From assembly GCA_947492105.1 (NCBI GenBank), contig CANLMN010000025.1:1-62733 (forward strand): a DNA stretch of 62,733 nt, read 5' to 3'. This DNA is from an uncultured Aquimarina sp. Lineage in GTDB: Bacteria; Bacteroidota; Bacteroidia; Flavobacteriales; Flavobacteriaceae. This document shows positions 23,433-31,836 of the stretch, one piece after another (the stretch's first letter is position 1; each line of letters begins with the position of its first letter). The notes beneath the pieces are model-generated. The model saw only the letters and a list, made by a program, of their open reading frames with translations, did not search any database and had not been told where the DNA came from. The position numbers were made by a program, and so were the translations under genes.

Positions 23433-24203
23433 ATGCGTATAAGAAATTTGATATATGATGGTAGCTTTGATGGTTTCTTGAGTACCGTATTTTTGGTATT
23501 TGAGCAACGCATTACTCAGGTACAAATACAATCCCAATTACATGCTTCAGATTCACTTTTTCATGATAATGAAAAAGTTTTTACCGATGAGAAAAAAGCA
23601 AATCGTGTATGGAAAGGTGTGGAAAAATATAGTAATAGTTCCGGAAGTTATCACTTATATTACGCCTTTTTGAGTGAACTACCGGGTATAGAAAATGTGC
23701 TACTCCAGTATTTGCAACAGCTATTCGCATACAAATCTGATATTAGTAAGGATTATTCCAATACGTCTGTACTACAAGTGGTACAAACGGCCAAAAAAGT
23801 ATCAAGAGAAAAGCATCGTATGGAAGCTTTTGTCCGTTTTCGACTAACTAAGGATCACCTGTACTTTGCCAGTGTCAGTCCTGATTTTAATGTATTGCCT
23901 TTAATCAAAAAACATTTTACAAGAAGATATAGTGACCAAAAATGGCTAATCTATGATATCAAACGAAAATACGGTTTGTATTATGACCTCAAAAAAACGG
24001 AAATGATCCAGTTAGAATTCCCCAAGTCATTCGACTTTAGTAGGACAGACAAGGATTATTTTACGGATCAAGAACTAGATTTTCAGGATTTATGGCAAAA
24101 CTATTTTAAGAGTACAAATATCGCTTCGCGCAAAAATCTAAAACTACACACACAACATGTCCCCAAGCGCTATTGGAAATATTTGAGCGAAAAGCAGGTT
24201 TGA
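23433..24203 (+). CDS. TIGR03915/DUF4130 DNA metabolism protein
   Basis: 256 aa. It opens with YDGSFDGFLSTVFLVFEQRI, typical of this family, has the central KVSREKHRMEAFVRFRLTKD segment and ends in the diagnostic HVPKRYWKYLSEKQ. The family resembles the C-terminal domain found in some uracil-DNA-glycosylase-like fusions and acts with the radical SAM protein encoded directly upstream. Together they form a two-gene DNA repair module, here next to an S24 repressor. Confidence 0.9.
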   Translation: MRIRNLIYDGSFDGFLSTVFLVFEQRITQVQIQSQLHASDSLFHDNEKVFTDEKKANRVWKGVEKYSNSSGSYHLYYAFLSELPGIENVLLQYLQQLFAYKSDISKDYSNTSVLQVVQTAKKVSREKHRMEAFVRFRLTKDHLYFASVSPDFNVLPLIKKHFTRRYSDQKWLIYDIKRKYGLYYDLKKTEMIQLEFPKSFDFSRTDKDYFTDQELDFQDLWQNYFKSTNIASRKNLKLHTQHVPKRYWKYLSEKQV

Positions 24204-24431
24204 AAAAACATGTACAAACACCACTAATGGATAGATATATTAATTGGTGAGACATTGTAGTTGTTACAATGAAATGATTAGAGACCTAAAAAATGGCAGA
24301 AATTAGGCGGTACTATTTATCATTGAAACTTCACAACTCCGTATTTCCTTTGTAGGCAAATAGGGAATTGCGAAGCTCTTAAACCATTTGACATGCAATT
24401 ATAGACTGCAATTATTTTTTAAATGACAACA

Positions 24432-24748
24432 ATTTAGGTATATAAATTCGTGTTACTGACACTGTTATTTTTTTATGTAATACCATTTGTTGTTTGAATT
24501 TACCGGAAATAAAAATTAAGCTTTTTTTGTTTCAGCTTCAGCAGCAATATCAAGCATAGCCGTAGTTATGGTTTATTTTTATGCTGAAGCTGAGGCAAAA
24601 AAAGAAAATTTTATCCCAGTAAATTCAAAGGATAAATGGTATAAAAACATCGTGATGCTATTGCATAGCCTTAACTATGGAATATAGGAACAAGGCATTT
24701 GGATGGAAAAAGAACAAGTCGATATGCGACATTACATAGTTAATTTGG
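24432..24748 (+). repeat. MITE-like repeat B, copy 1, split by C
   Basis: B element from AATTTAGGTATATAAATTCG to ACATAGTTAATTTGGTGTTA, interrupted at its ATGTAA core by a complete C element (24481-24641). Removing the insert and one TAA restores the core seen in B copy 2. It occupies most of the gap 24204-24750; the rest (24204-24431) shows nothing recognisable. Confidence 0.75.
24481..24641 (+). repeat. MITE-like repeat C, copy 1, with TAA duplication
   Basis: 161 bp, ends TACCATTTGTTG and (reverse) TACCATTTATCC, flanked by TAA on both sides (24478-24480 and 24642-24644). Central GTTTCAGCTTCAGCAG faces ATGCTGAAGCTGAGGC. This copy is inserted in a B element, showing the family has moved by transposition. 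Confidence 0.75.
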
Positions 24749-24750
24749 TG

Positions 24751-25140
24751 TTAGTTGTTCTTGAGTCTATTAAATATTTCGAAGTGCTCAAATATCATTT
24801 CTTTTTGATCCATTGTACTAAAAATTGGAATTAACTCTTCGGTTTTCATTGCTTTTTCGGACGCAGTTTTTGCTGATGCTAAATCTGTCCAATAAATAAG
24901 ATCCAAAAATTTTCCATCTTTGGATAAGGCTGTTTTTCTTGCTACAAATCCAGGTTGCTCACTTACAAAGGCATTTAACTTTGTAATCGATTTTTTTGCC
25001 TCTTCTGGATTAATACCATTTACTGATTTCCACAGTACCATTTCGATGATTTTTGCTTTTTCCATTTTACTCTTTTTTGTGTCTGAATGCTTACAACTGA
25101 ATACACTCAGGACGATTAAACCAATGATTAAATTTTTCAT
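24751..25140 (-). CDS. Lipoprotein with ABM-like domain
   Basis: 129 aa. Signal with lipobox SVFSC (Cys about residue 16), then one dimeric alpha/beta-barrel-like domain (IIEMVLWKSVNG … QPGFVARKTALSKDGKFLDL … MIFEHFEIF) similar in pattern to antibiotic-biosynthesis-monooxygenase (ABM) proteins. It is the last gene of a minus-strand run of small redox and unknown genes that starts with a Crp/Fnr regulator. Substrate unknown. Confidence 0.68.
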   Translation of the reverse strand: MKNLIIGLIVLSVFSCKHSDTKKSKMEKAKIIEMVLWKSVNGINPEEAKKSITKLNAFVSEQPGFVARKTALSKDGKFLDLIYWTDLASAKTASEKAMKTEELIPIFSTMDQKEMIFEHFEIFNRLKNN

Positions 25141-25297
25141 AGGCCAAAAATAAAACAGGTGAGTGACAGCCCTATGTCAGCTATGTCCGGAAATTTTCAG
25201 AATATTTTCGAAAAAAGCTTTGTGGAGCAGTACTCATAGTGTTTTCCATTTTGTTTAAACATTGATTTATCTCATTAAATGCAAAGGGTAAATGGTA

Positions 25298-26206
25298 TCA
25301 GAATTCATCTTCGATTATTCTATTATTTAGCGTAGAACCTGCAATACTTCCTGTGGCAATAGCATAAGAAATGGCTCTCAAAGGACTTGCAGTGTCTCCA
25401 CAAGCAAAAATGCCTTTTACTGTTGTTTCTTGAAACATATCTACTTTTAAAATACCTTGCTCCGTTATTTCGCAGCCTATTTTTTCTGGAATTTTACAAT
25501 GTTGTTCAAAATAAGGTTTAGCATAGATTGCTTTTAGTCGGATAATAGACTTATCCGAAAAAACAATATTCTCAAGCTGTCCCTCATTGTGTTCCAATGA
25601 AGTTATTTTTTTTTCGATTATCAAAATATTGTTTCTTTTGATCTTTTGTGTTTGTTCCTGAGTAAACGTTGGTTTTCCGTTGGTGAATATAGTTAAGTCT
25701 TTGGACCAATTACTTATTAGTAGCGCATAATGAAATGCTATTGCTCCATTGGCTAAAATTCCTGTTTTTTCATTTCTAATCTCGTAGCCATGACAATAAG
25801 GGCAATGGATAATAGAGATTCCCCAACATTCTGAAAATCCATTTATATTTGGCATAATATCTTTAAGCCCTGTGGCAAAAATGATTTTTCTGGCTTTAAA
25901 TACGTTGTTATTCTGAGTGGTAATTGCAAAACCTTGGGGCATTATGTTTGCATCGGTGGCAAGTCCATCATAAAGTTGAACAGTCGGGTATTGTTGAACT
26001 TGTTGCTTAGCAATACCCGAAATTTTATTGGGTGTTTTTCCATCTTGGGTAATAAAATTATGAGAGTGTGGAGCTCGATGATTACACGATCTCCCGCTAT
26101 CTATTATCAGTACACTTCTCAATGCCCTACCCAAAGCCATAGCTGCCGAAAGCCCTGAATAACTCCCTCCAATAATAATTGCATCAAATTCTGTGTTTGT
26201 TGTCAT
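25298..26206 (-). CDS. Thioredoxin-reductase-like FAD oxidoreductase
   Basis: 302 aa. FAD-binding GGSYSGLSAAMALGR near residue 13, redox motif CPYCHGYE in the centre (CxxC of the thioredoxin reductase class), and GIFACGDTASPLRAISYAIA at the C-terminus. CPYCHGYE is typical of the TrxR-like oxidoreductases that do not reduce thioredoxin and often sit with DoxX, NTF2-like and Crp/Fnr genes, as here. It is distinct from the true trxB at 48720. Confidence 0.88.
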   Translation of the reverse strand: MTTNTEFDAIIIGGSYSGLSAAMALGRALRSVLIIDSGRSCNHRAPHSHNFITQDGKTPNKISGIAKQQVQQYPTVQLYDGLATDANIMPQGFAITTQNNNVFKARKIIFATGLKDIMPNINGFSECWGISIIHCPYCHGYEIRNEKTGILANGAIAFHYALLISNWSKDLTIFTNGKPTFTQEQTQKIKRNNILIIEKKITSLEHNEGQLENIVFSDKSIIRLKAIYAKPYFEQHCKIPEKIGCEITEQGILKVDMFQETTVKGIFACGDTASPLRAISYAIATGSIAGSTLNNRIIEDEF

Positions 26207-26666
26207 ATGTTCAGGTTTTGAAAAAGTAAGCCTATAAAAAAGCTATTGAAGCCAATGGCTTTATCTTATTATTTTTTTGATTAGATGAATCATATTTTTA
26301 TGAGACAAAGATAAACAAAGATTTTTTGTTGCAACAGTGTTGCATTTAAGTTTGATTATGGAAAGAAAAAACATCAAACTAAGGAAGCAATTTTAAAAAT
26401 TCTTACTGAAGCTGATAGCGTATGAGTAAAAATGCCTTAGAAAATAAACTAAACAGCAAGATAAACTGAGTAATAGTGTATCGGATTTAGAACCAATTTT
26501 ATGAGGGGTGGTATCATGCATAAAGTTGTTGCTGATGACAGTATACATTATTTTGCTGTCCGTTCAAATAGTGACGAAAAGACTTTAGAAGACCATCATT
26601 TTTCGTTATACGAAATGCAAAGTCATAGAATGTACGCTAATTTTTGTTTGGTTTTCTGATAAAAAA
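26207..26666. other. Intergenic stretch with decayed sequence
   Basis: About 460 bp. Apart from the possible transposase fragment at 26358-26425 it holds a 52-codon open frame (from about 26501) with no recognisable product. Probably a graveyard of an old insertion. Confidence 0.4.
26358..26425 (+). pseudogene. Possible IS3-type orfA fragment
   Basis: With one frameshift the stretch reads MERKKHQTKEAILKILTEAD, similar to the N-terminal helix of IS3-family OrfA proteins (…FTEAQIVKILAEADSG). A stop follows at once. Too short to be sure. Confidence 0.3.
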
Positions 26667-27032
26667 TTAAATCGTAGTAGTATCCACATGGGTATATATT
26701 TTATTCACTATTTTCCATTCGTCATGTATTTTGAAAAGCGATATATAGTCATAATAATTAAAACCCAACATAGGAACGTGCAATTTTGCCACCGCAATTT
26801 TGCCGAGTATTTCTATTCCAATAATTGACATTTTTAGGGATTCGCTTAGGTCATTAGGACTTTTTCTACTCCTGACTATCTCCATATATTCGGGAGCACT
26901 TTTGATATACTCACAGGTATTTATAGCTCCATAAATAAATGCATTTTCGCTAAAACACCTTTTTAGTTGTTGAGTATTTCCATAAAAAATACCTTCAAAG
27001 TACGTGTGTATTAAATTTTCAATTTCCTCCAC
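26667..27032 (-). CDS. NTF2-like protein (lumazine-binding-like)
   Basis: 121 aa, one NTF2/SnoaL-like cone fold: N-terminal IENLIHTYFEGIFYGN, the central FSENAFIYG, and the C-terminal DYISLFKIHDEWKIVNKIYT, which matches the putative lumazine-binding (PF12893-like) subgroup. Such proteins bind small hydrophobic molecules or act as enzymes of unknown substrate. It lies 64 bp downstream of the DoxX gene and is probably co-transcribed with it. Confidence 0.78.
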   Translation of the reverse strand: MEEIENLIHTYFEGIFYGNTQQLKRCFSENAFIYGAINTCEYIKSAPEYMEIVRSRKSPNDLSESLKMSIIGIEILGKIAVAKLHVPMLGFNYYDYISLFKIHDEWKIVNKIYTHVDTTTI

Positions 27033-27096
27033 AATAGCTATACATATTTGATTGACTTATATTTTTGTTCAAGAAAAAAAAATGATTTATAGAATA

Positions 27097-27513
27097 TTAA
27101 TCCCATTTTGATGTTGTTGATACAGCATAATCACCAGCTCCCAAAAGCACTAATTGTAGAGCCCCAAATAGATATAATCCTTGTAGTTCAATTCCCCAAC
27201 CACCAAATTGATTTAAAGTAAAAATATCTGCAGAATGTGCCATTATAATAGCTGTCAACATATTGAAAAATAGTAGTAAACTAGCCATTTTTGTTCTCCA
27301 GCCTAGTATGAGCAGTATCGGTGCAATTATTTCACCCACAAAAACCGAATATGCAATAAATTCTGGAACTCCAAAACCTTTGAGCAAACTTTTGATAAAG
27401 GAATAATCAGAAGTCAAGTTTGCAATGCCGTGTAATAGAATGAGTAACCCAATACTAATTCTTTGTATTAGTAATCCTATATTTTTGTTTTGAGTGTTTT
27501 CTAAATTGTTCAT
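27097..27513 (-). CDS. DoxX family membrane protein
   Basis: 138 aa with four hydrophobic segments: GLLIQRISIGLLILLHGIAN, the segment FIAYSVFVGEIIAPILLILG, LLLFFNMLTAIIMAHSA and LQGLYLFGALQLVLLGAGDY. The GEIIAPILLILGWRT signature is that of DoxX. Family members are inner-membrane proteins linked to redox stress and quinone/thiol chemistry. It follows a Crp/Fnr regulator with a palindrome in the gap between them. Confidence 0.85.
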   Translation of the reverse strand: MNNLENTQNKNIGLLIQRISIGLLILLHGIANLTSDYSFIKSLLKGFGVPEFIAYSVFVGEIIAPILLILGWRTKMASLLLFFNMLTAIIMAHSADIFTLNQFGGWGIELQGLYLFGALQLVLLGAGDYAVSTTSKWD

Positions 27514-27576
27514 GTCTTATAATTTTTTGAAATTTGTTTGATACAAAAGTCAAGAAATTAACACGAAGGATGTTAG

Positions 27577-27586
27577 GACAATTGTC
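27577..27586. promoter_or_regulatory. Candidate operator upstream of doxX
   Basis: GACAATTGTC, a perfect 10-bp palindrome within TTAGGACAATTGTCACTA, in the 117-bp gap between the Crp/Fnr gene and doxX. Position fits control of doxX by the adjacent regulator; the motif is not the classical Crp or Fnr site. Confidence 0.35.
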
Positions 27587-27630
27587 ACTATAAATTTGTG
27601 AGGAATATCACACTGTGCAATAGTTTTTTT

Positions 27631-28194
27631 TTACGAATTTAATCGGCTCAACGTCTCTCTACTTACGCCTAGATAAGCAGCAATTAATTTTTTGGGTACC
27701 CTTTGGAAAAGTTTTGGATATTGTTCGAGAAGTAATTCATATCGTTCTTTCGAAGAATTTTTTAATAATGATAAGATTCTGTTTTGAAGAGCTATTCTAC
27801 CAAACTTACTTTTTTTTGCCCAAAAGCGCTCCATTTTGTGCATTTCGGTAGTAAGTTTTTCTCTGTTTTCCAATGTGATGTAAAGAAGTTCGCAATCTTC
27901 AATGCAGTCGATATTGATTTTGGATCTAGATTGTTTTACAAACGATTCATAATCAGAAACCCACCAATTTTCCATTCCGAACTGCAAAATATGCTCTTTT
28001 CCTGCTTCGTCAATAAAGTAACTTTTTAAACAACCTTTGACTATCCAAAACTCTTTATCAGCAATTTCTCCTTCTTGTAATAAGTACTGATGTTTGCGTT
28101 TATGTATTGTTTCAAAATGGCTTAGTATGAATTCAAACTCTTTTTCTGTTAACGTGATTATTTCTTCTATATGCTGTTTTAGAGGATGTTTCAT
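27631..28194 (-). CDS. Crp/Fnr family regulator
   Basis: About 187 aa from MKHPLKQHIEE (an upstream ATG at 28224 adds ten poorly fitting residues). N-terminal cyclic-nucleotide-binding-like beta barrel (HQYLLQEGEIADKEFWIVKG … IDEAGKEHILQFG), then the dimer helix and a C-terminal HTH (VPKKLIAAYLGVSRETLSRL). No Fe-S Cys cluster like Fnr. Bacteroidota have many such one-component sensors of unknown ligand, usually controlling the next genes, here doxX, the NTF2-like and the TrxR-like gene. Confidence 0.85.
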   Translation of the reverse strand: MKHPLKQHIEEIITLTEKEFEFILSHFETIHKRKHQYLLQEGEIADKEFWIVKGCLKSYFIDEAGKEHILQFGMENWWVSDYESFVKQSRSKINIDCIEDCELLYITLENREKLTTEMHKMERFWAKKSKFGRIALQNRILSLLKNSSKERYELLLEQYPKLFQRVPKKLIAAYLGVSRETLSRLNS

Positions 28195-28280
28195 TGTGAG
28201 TGGTACTAATATCAGTTTGTCCAAAAACTGGTATTAGAAGTTATGTGATGATGTTGTTTTTTTTTTAGTGATTACTAAAT

Positions 28281-28370
28281 ATATGAAATTTTTAGAAGCT
28301 AAACATTGACACTCAAAACAGCATTTGCAAAACTATTTTTTTCCTAACAGAAGTGGCTGATCAAGAGTTC
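28281..28370 (-). repeat. Worn relic of the cassette spacer end
   Basis: TTTTTAGAAGCTAAACATTG … AAAACAGCATTTGCAAAACT … CAGAAGTGGCTGATCAAGAG aligns over ~90 bases with the end part of the array spacers (TTCTAGAAGC … AAAATAGCATCTCCAAAATC … CAAGTGGCGGATCAGTCAAC). The palindrome that should follow is not recognisable. Confidence 0.55.
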
Positions 28371-28410
28371 CAAATTGTCCTTTATGATTAGGTACAAGAC
28401 CATATTTCTT

Positions 28411-28518
28411 TTGAGCGCTACCCAAAAAGCTATTTAATAATTTTTAAAATCAGGTTATTAGAAGATGTAACATCCAAAATTGGATGTACCAGGTATTCTT
28501 TAGAAATACCAGAAGTAT
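28411..28518. repeat. 108-bp direct repeat, left copy
   Basis: Nearly identical (two differences seen) to 29537-29644. It begins TTGAGCGCTACCCAAAAAGC and contains two small stems, CATCCAAAATTGGATG and GGTATTCTTTAGAAATACC. The two copies bracket the lipoprotein gene. Confidence 0.85.
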
Positions 28519-28593
28519 AAAGAATTACAGAAATATCGAAACACAATATCAAAAATTAATATCAACGTAATTATAAACTAAAGCAAAGAAATA

Positions 28594-28632
28594 AAGGTTA
28601 GATTTTAAACTTGTTAAAACCTAACCTTTTTT
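28594..28632. terminator. Rho-independent terminator
   Basis: AAGGTTAGATTTTAA, short loop, TTAAAACCTAACC followed by TTTTTT on the plus strand. It ends transcripts coming from the left; a T-rich context on the other strand is weaker. Confidence 0.65.
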
Positions 28633-28646
28633 ATTATCGTTAATTC

Positions 28647-28672
28647 TTAATCTTTTTAATCAAAAAGATTAA
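28647..28672. terminator. Stem-loop downstream of lipoprotein gene
   Basis: TTAATCTTTTT, AATC loop, AAAAAGATTAA: perfect 11-bp stem 23 bases past the lipoprotein stop. On the minus strand it ends in TTAAGAATTAACG, so termination there would rely on the A/T-rich stem. Confidence 0.5.
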
Positions 28673-28695
28673 ACCATTTTAGTACTTATTAGTTT

Positions 28696-29493
28696 CTACC
28701 TCTTAAGTCGTCGTGTATAAGTAGTACCAAATTCAAAACTTCCGACAAATTGACGTTTTGTGTTAAAGATATCCCATCGTCTTCCTTTTACCTTAAAATT
28801 GTACGTTTTGTCCTTATCAATATTTTTATTATTGGAAAGAGATCCTATTTCTGCAAATGGATAACCTTTAAATCTATAATAAGTGGCTTGATCTCCATTC
28901 CAAGTCCATATACGAGCCGATTTTGCAGTTCCTCCACTAGCGCTACTTTTCGTACTAAAAAGAAGACGATCTACTTTGAGAAGACCTGTCTTCCCAACTT
29001 TAGTACCACCTGTAATAGACCAAGTAATACTTCTTCCTGTGTAATTATGAAATTCATAAAGCTTTAATGTTGCAGAAAGTCTCTGTAGACCTTTATTTGA
29101 GGCATTCGAGAGTGTATTAGGACCATCTATATAAATTTCATGGAGCCTATACAACTCTTCACCGTTTAAATCATGTTTCGATAAATAAAGCGCATTGATC
29201 TCGTTTAAGACTATTTTATTTGGGCTCTCGTCGAGCTCTTTTTTAACTAATTGTAATGTATTTGTGTTTAGTTCATCGAGATTGTAGGTAGAATTGTTAA
29301 CGATAATTTTTTCAATATCCACAGCCATAAACTCTTTTGTAAGTCCATAATCTGTTTTTAGTTGATTAAGATCCTTTGATGATATGGTACTAGTAGGAGA
29401 TACATCATCATTGTTGATTTCTGTTTGTTCACAACTAATTAATGCAAACAGTGATAAAAATATCGCAGCGAGTTTGATTTGATTTGATTTCAT
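28696..29493 (-). CDS. Lipoprotein of unknown function
   Basis: 265 aa from MKSNQIKLAAIFLSLFALIS, with Cys in FALISC as lipid anchor; an ATG 8 codons upstream exists. After a low-complexity linker the protein has a helical stretch (EKIIVNNSTYNLDEL … EINALYLSK) and a beta-rich C-terminal half (KLYEFHNYTGRSITWSITGG, RIWTWNGDQATYYRF). No family recognised. The gene is bracketed by two 108-bp direct repeats and the short C-terminal tail is strongly basic. Confidence 0.65.
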   Translation of the reverse strand: MKSNQIKLAAIFLSLFALISCEQTEINNDDVSPTSTISSKDLNQLKTDYGLTKEFMAVDIEKIIVNNSTYNLDELNTNTLQLVKKELDESPNKIVLNEINALYLSKHDLNGEELYRLHEIYIDGPNTLSNASNKGLQRLSATLKLYEFHNYTGRSITWSITGGTKVGKTGLLKVDRLLFSTKSSASGGTAKSARIWTWNGDQATYYRFKGYPFAEIGSLSNNKNIDKDKTYNFKVKGRRWDIFNTKRQFVGSFEFGTTYTRRLKR

Positions 29494-29536
29494 AAATTTA
29501 TTTTTGGTTAATGTCATGAGTAAAAATAATAAATCC

Positions 29537-29644
29537 TTGAGCGCTACCCAAAAAGCTATTTAATAATGTTTAAAATCAGGTTGTTAGAAGATGTAACATC
29601 CAAAATTGGATGTACCAGGTATTCTTTAGAAATACCAGAAGTAT
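29537..29644. repeat. 108-bp direct repeat, right copy
   Basis: Mate of 28411-28518 in the same orientation. It lies 43 bp upstream of the lipoprotein ATG, so it could also hold the gene's promoter region. Confidence 0.85.
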
Positions 29645-29743
29645 TTTATTGATGTCGAAGAGGTAAAATTGCAAAAAAACAAGATATGACTTAGGGTTGG
29701 TATACAGCCTGATTAAGTATACCTTTGTCAGAATATTTGTAGC

Positions 29744-30577
29744 ATGATCAAAAAAGCAATAATTTACATGGTCTTCAGTGCGCTGGGTTTCATGTTGCTC
29801 AATTCTTTTGTCAAATACCTACAGCACTATAGTGCGTACCAACTCGTGTTTTTTCGCTCCATAGGATCACTGTTTTTTACAATGGGTTTTCTGATACGTC
29901 AAAAAATTCCTATGCTCGGTAATCAAAAAAAATTATTGATTACTAGAGGAGTTGTGGGGCTTACATCTATGATGTTCTTTTTTATGGCACTCAAATATCT
30001 CCCTATTGGCTCTGCAGTTTCTATGCGATATATAGGACCAATCTTTGCAGCTATTTTTGCCTTATTTATACTCCAAGAACGAATCAAGCCGATACAATGG
30101 CTGTTTTTTGGTATTGCATTTAGTGGGGTAGTGGTACTCAAAGGTTTTGATACGGAGATGAGTACTATAGGGTTGTTGTACATTTTGATTTCGGCAGTTT
30201 TTAGTGGAATGGTGTACGTTTTGTTAAGAAAAATAGGGGATAGGGATCACCCAGTGGTGGTGGTCAATTATTTTATGGTGATTTCGACAGTTGTTGGTGG
30301 GGTTTTGATGATTGGAGATTGGGTGCAGCCTACAACCTATGAATGGATGATGTTGGGGAGCTTAGGGATCTTTGGATACATTGGACAATTGAATATGACC
30401 AAAGCTTTTCAGTACGCAGAAGCTAATTTGGTTGCTCCTATGAAATATATAGAGGTTATTTTTACCATGTTGATTGGCATTATTTGGTTTGGCGATGTGT
30501 ACACCATCTATAGTCTACTAGGCATTGTATTAATTATGATAGGGTTAGTTTTGAATGTACTCATAAAGAAAAAATGA
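29744..30577 (+). CDS. DMT (EamA) family transporter
   Basis: 277 aa, about ten hydrophobic helices in two EamA repeats; the repeat signature appears as FMALKYLPIGSAVSMRYIGP in the first and AFQYAEANLVAPMKYIEVIF in the second, each followed by helices such as IFAAIFALFILQERI. Inner-membrane exporter of small metabolites (amino acids, nucleosides or similar); the substrate cannot be told. The gene stands alone, preceded by the right-hand 108-bp repeat. Confidence 0.9.
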   Translation: MIKKAIIYMVFSALGFMLLNSFVKYLQHYSAYQLVFFRSIGSLFFTMGFLIRQKIPMLGNQKKLLITRGVVGLTSMMFFFMALKYLPIGSAVSMRYIGPIFAAIFALFILQERIKPIQWLFFGIAFSGVVVLKGFDTEMSTIGLLYILISAVFSGMVYVLLRKIGDRDHPVVVVNYFMVISTVVGGVLMIGDWVQPTTYEWMMLGSLGIFGYIGQLNMTKAFQYAEANLVAPMKYIEVIFTMLIGIIWFGDVYTIYSLLGIVLIMIGLVLNVLIKKK

Positions 30578-30758
30578 TTTTGAAGAACATTTGGATGCCT
30601 AGTAATCCGTGCCATCCTTTATTTTATACAAGTGGGTTACACGTTTTTAATTTTCGTAAGATTTCCTGGGCAAGGAGTAACCAGTTGGTAGTAATGGCAG
30701 GAATGCTTTGATCAATGGAACTGCTGTTCGCATTCTAGCGCAATGTCAATCCGTAATT

Positions 30759-30920
30759 ATACCATACAAAATGTAATTGTAGGCCAAAATAATTTGAAGT
30801 ATTTTTCGCAAGTTTAGACTATAAAAATTCAAGCATACCAGTGAGACGGTTTAATTTTCTAATGAAAAAAAGAGTAGAAAAAGAAGCGAATTAGTAGCCC
30901 TCAGTTATTTTTTAATGGTT
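30759..30920. repeat. MITE-like repeat A, copy 2
   Basis: Left end ATACCATACAAAATGTAATT, right end TTATTTTTTAATGGTTTC. The middle has GTATTTTTCGCAAGTTTAG and GAAAAAAAGAGTAG as in copy 1. It fills the gap before the YtxH operon's 3' end. Confidence 0.7.
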
Positions 30921-30944
30921 TCAATAGATAAATCACAGGTTTTT

Positions 30945-31151
30945 TTATGTAAAAAGTCGTTTAATTAGATAAAGAACTCCATATTTTTTTGCGGCATTTA
31001 GGGCTGTATTTGCCCATTGATATGGAGCTAGATCCTCTTTTAAAGAGTTCTTGGTATATTTTAGCTCCTCTAATGCTATTTGTCGTTTTAGACTTAGGGT
31101 TTTTAGTGCCGTATTGATTTCCTCAAAAGAGTTGTAAGTCGTATTTTTCAT
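30945..31151 (-). CDS. DUF6327-like small protein
   Basis: 68 aa. NSFEEINTALKTLSLKRQIA followed by LEELKYTKNSL and a short hydrophobic C-terminus is the pattern of the small protein that ends YtxH/holin-like operons in Flavobacteriia. It probably associates with the membrane proteins encoded upstream. Six bases separate it from the holin-like gene. Confidence 0.7.
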   Translation of the reverse strand: MKNTTYNSFEEINTALKTLSLKRQIALEELKYTKNSLKEDLAPYQWANTALNAAKKYGVLYLIKRLFT

Positions 31152-31156
31152 TTGGA

Positions 31157-31507
31157 TTAAGAATTAAAATAGTCTTCGCCTACCTTGGTAATTACTAAGC
31201 GATCAATGGATTTTCTACTGATAAATACAAGAGCAGCTAGTACAAAAATGATGGTGCTCAGAATCAAACACGCTAAAATTACACTGTCCATAACTTCGCT
31301 GAGCCAAATGGTTATGGCGATCAGTAAAAATATAAGCCCTATACTGACAAGACTGCCAATCGATAATATCAATATAAAGGAAGAAAGTGATTTTGTAAGG
31401 TACTTAAAAGCTTTTAGCTTATAATAACTCCGGGTAGCATGTACATATTGCTCGCCGGAGTTGATCGCATTTTCAGAGGTGTTATGTAGTGCTTCAAAAA
31501 CTCCCAT
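31157..31507 (-). CDS. Phage-holin-like membrane protein
   Basis: 116 aa with two closely spaced TM helices (SSFILILSIGSLVSIGLIFL and VILACLILSTIIFVLAALVF) between a helical N-terminus and a short tail. This matches the holin-X/competence-like family often encoded between ytxH and a DUF6327 gene. Its ATG shares a base with the ytxH stop, so the genes are coupled. Despite the name it is a chromosomal envelope-stress protein rather than a phage lysis gene. Confidence 0.75.
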   Translation of the reverse strand: MGVFEALHNTSENAINSGEQYVHATRSYYKLKAFKYLTKSLSSFILILSIGSLVSIGLIFLLIAITIWLSEVMDSVILACLILSTIIFVLAALVFISRKSIDRLVITKVGEDYFNS

Positions 31508-31836
31508 TACGATTTTTGTAATTTTTGGTTTTTAGCCTTTAATTCTTTTAATTTCTGTTCCAAGGTAGTAATGACATCTTCTGTTTTGTAGCTCACGTCA
31601 GATAAGATTGTTTCGATTTTGGAGTCCATCGTTTCTTTTTGGTTATGGAGCGTATGTGTCATTTCATTTTTCAATTTTACTGCACTATGTTGCAAACTAT
31701 CTTTTGTGTGTTGTGCCTCATCAACCAATTTTTTTCTTGTGTTGACTCCTTTATCTGGTGCAAAAAGAATTCCTAATGCTGCCCCGATTGCAGACCCAGC
31801 TAAAATTCCTAATACTGTATTTCCGTTATTACTCAT
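31507..31836 (-). CDS. YtxH domain protein
   Basis: 109 aa. A glycine-zipper TM start (GNTVLGILAGSAIGAALGIL) followed by FAPDKGVNTRKKL and a long charged coiled coil is the YtxH signature. Family members are general-stress proteins at the inner membrane. First gene of the three-gene operon; the promoter must lie in the 233-bp gap shared with the divergent aldehyde dehydrogenase. Confidence 0.85.
   Translation of the reverse strand: MSNNGNTVLGILAGSAIGAALGILFAPDKGVNTRKKLVDEAQHTKDSLQHSAVKLKNEMTHTLHNQKETMDSKIETILSDVSYKTEDVITTLEQKLKELKAKNQKLQKS

Noticed and set aside
31157-31507. Phage lysis holin
   Set aside because: The YtxH/holin-like/DUF6327 operon is a known chromosomal stress operon in Flavobacteriia; no endolysin nearby.
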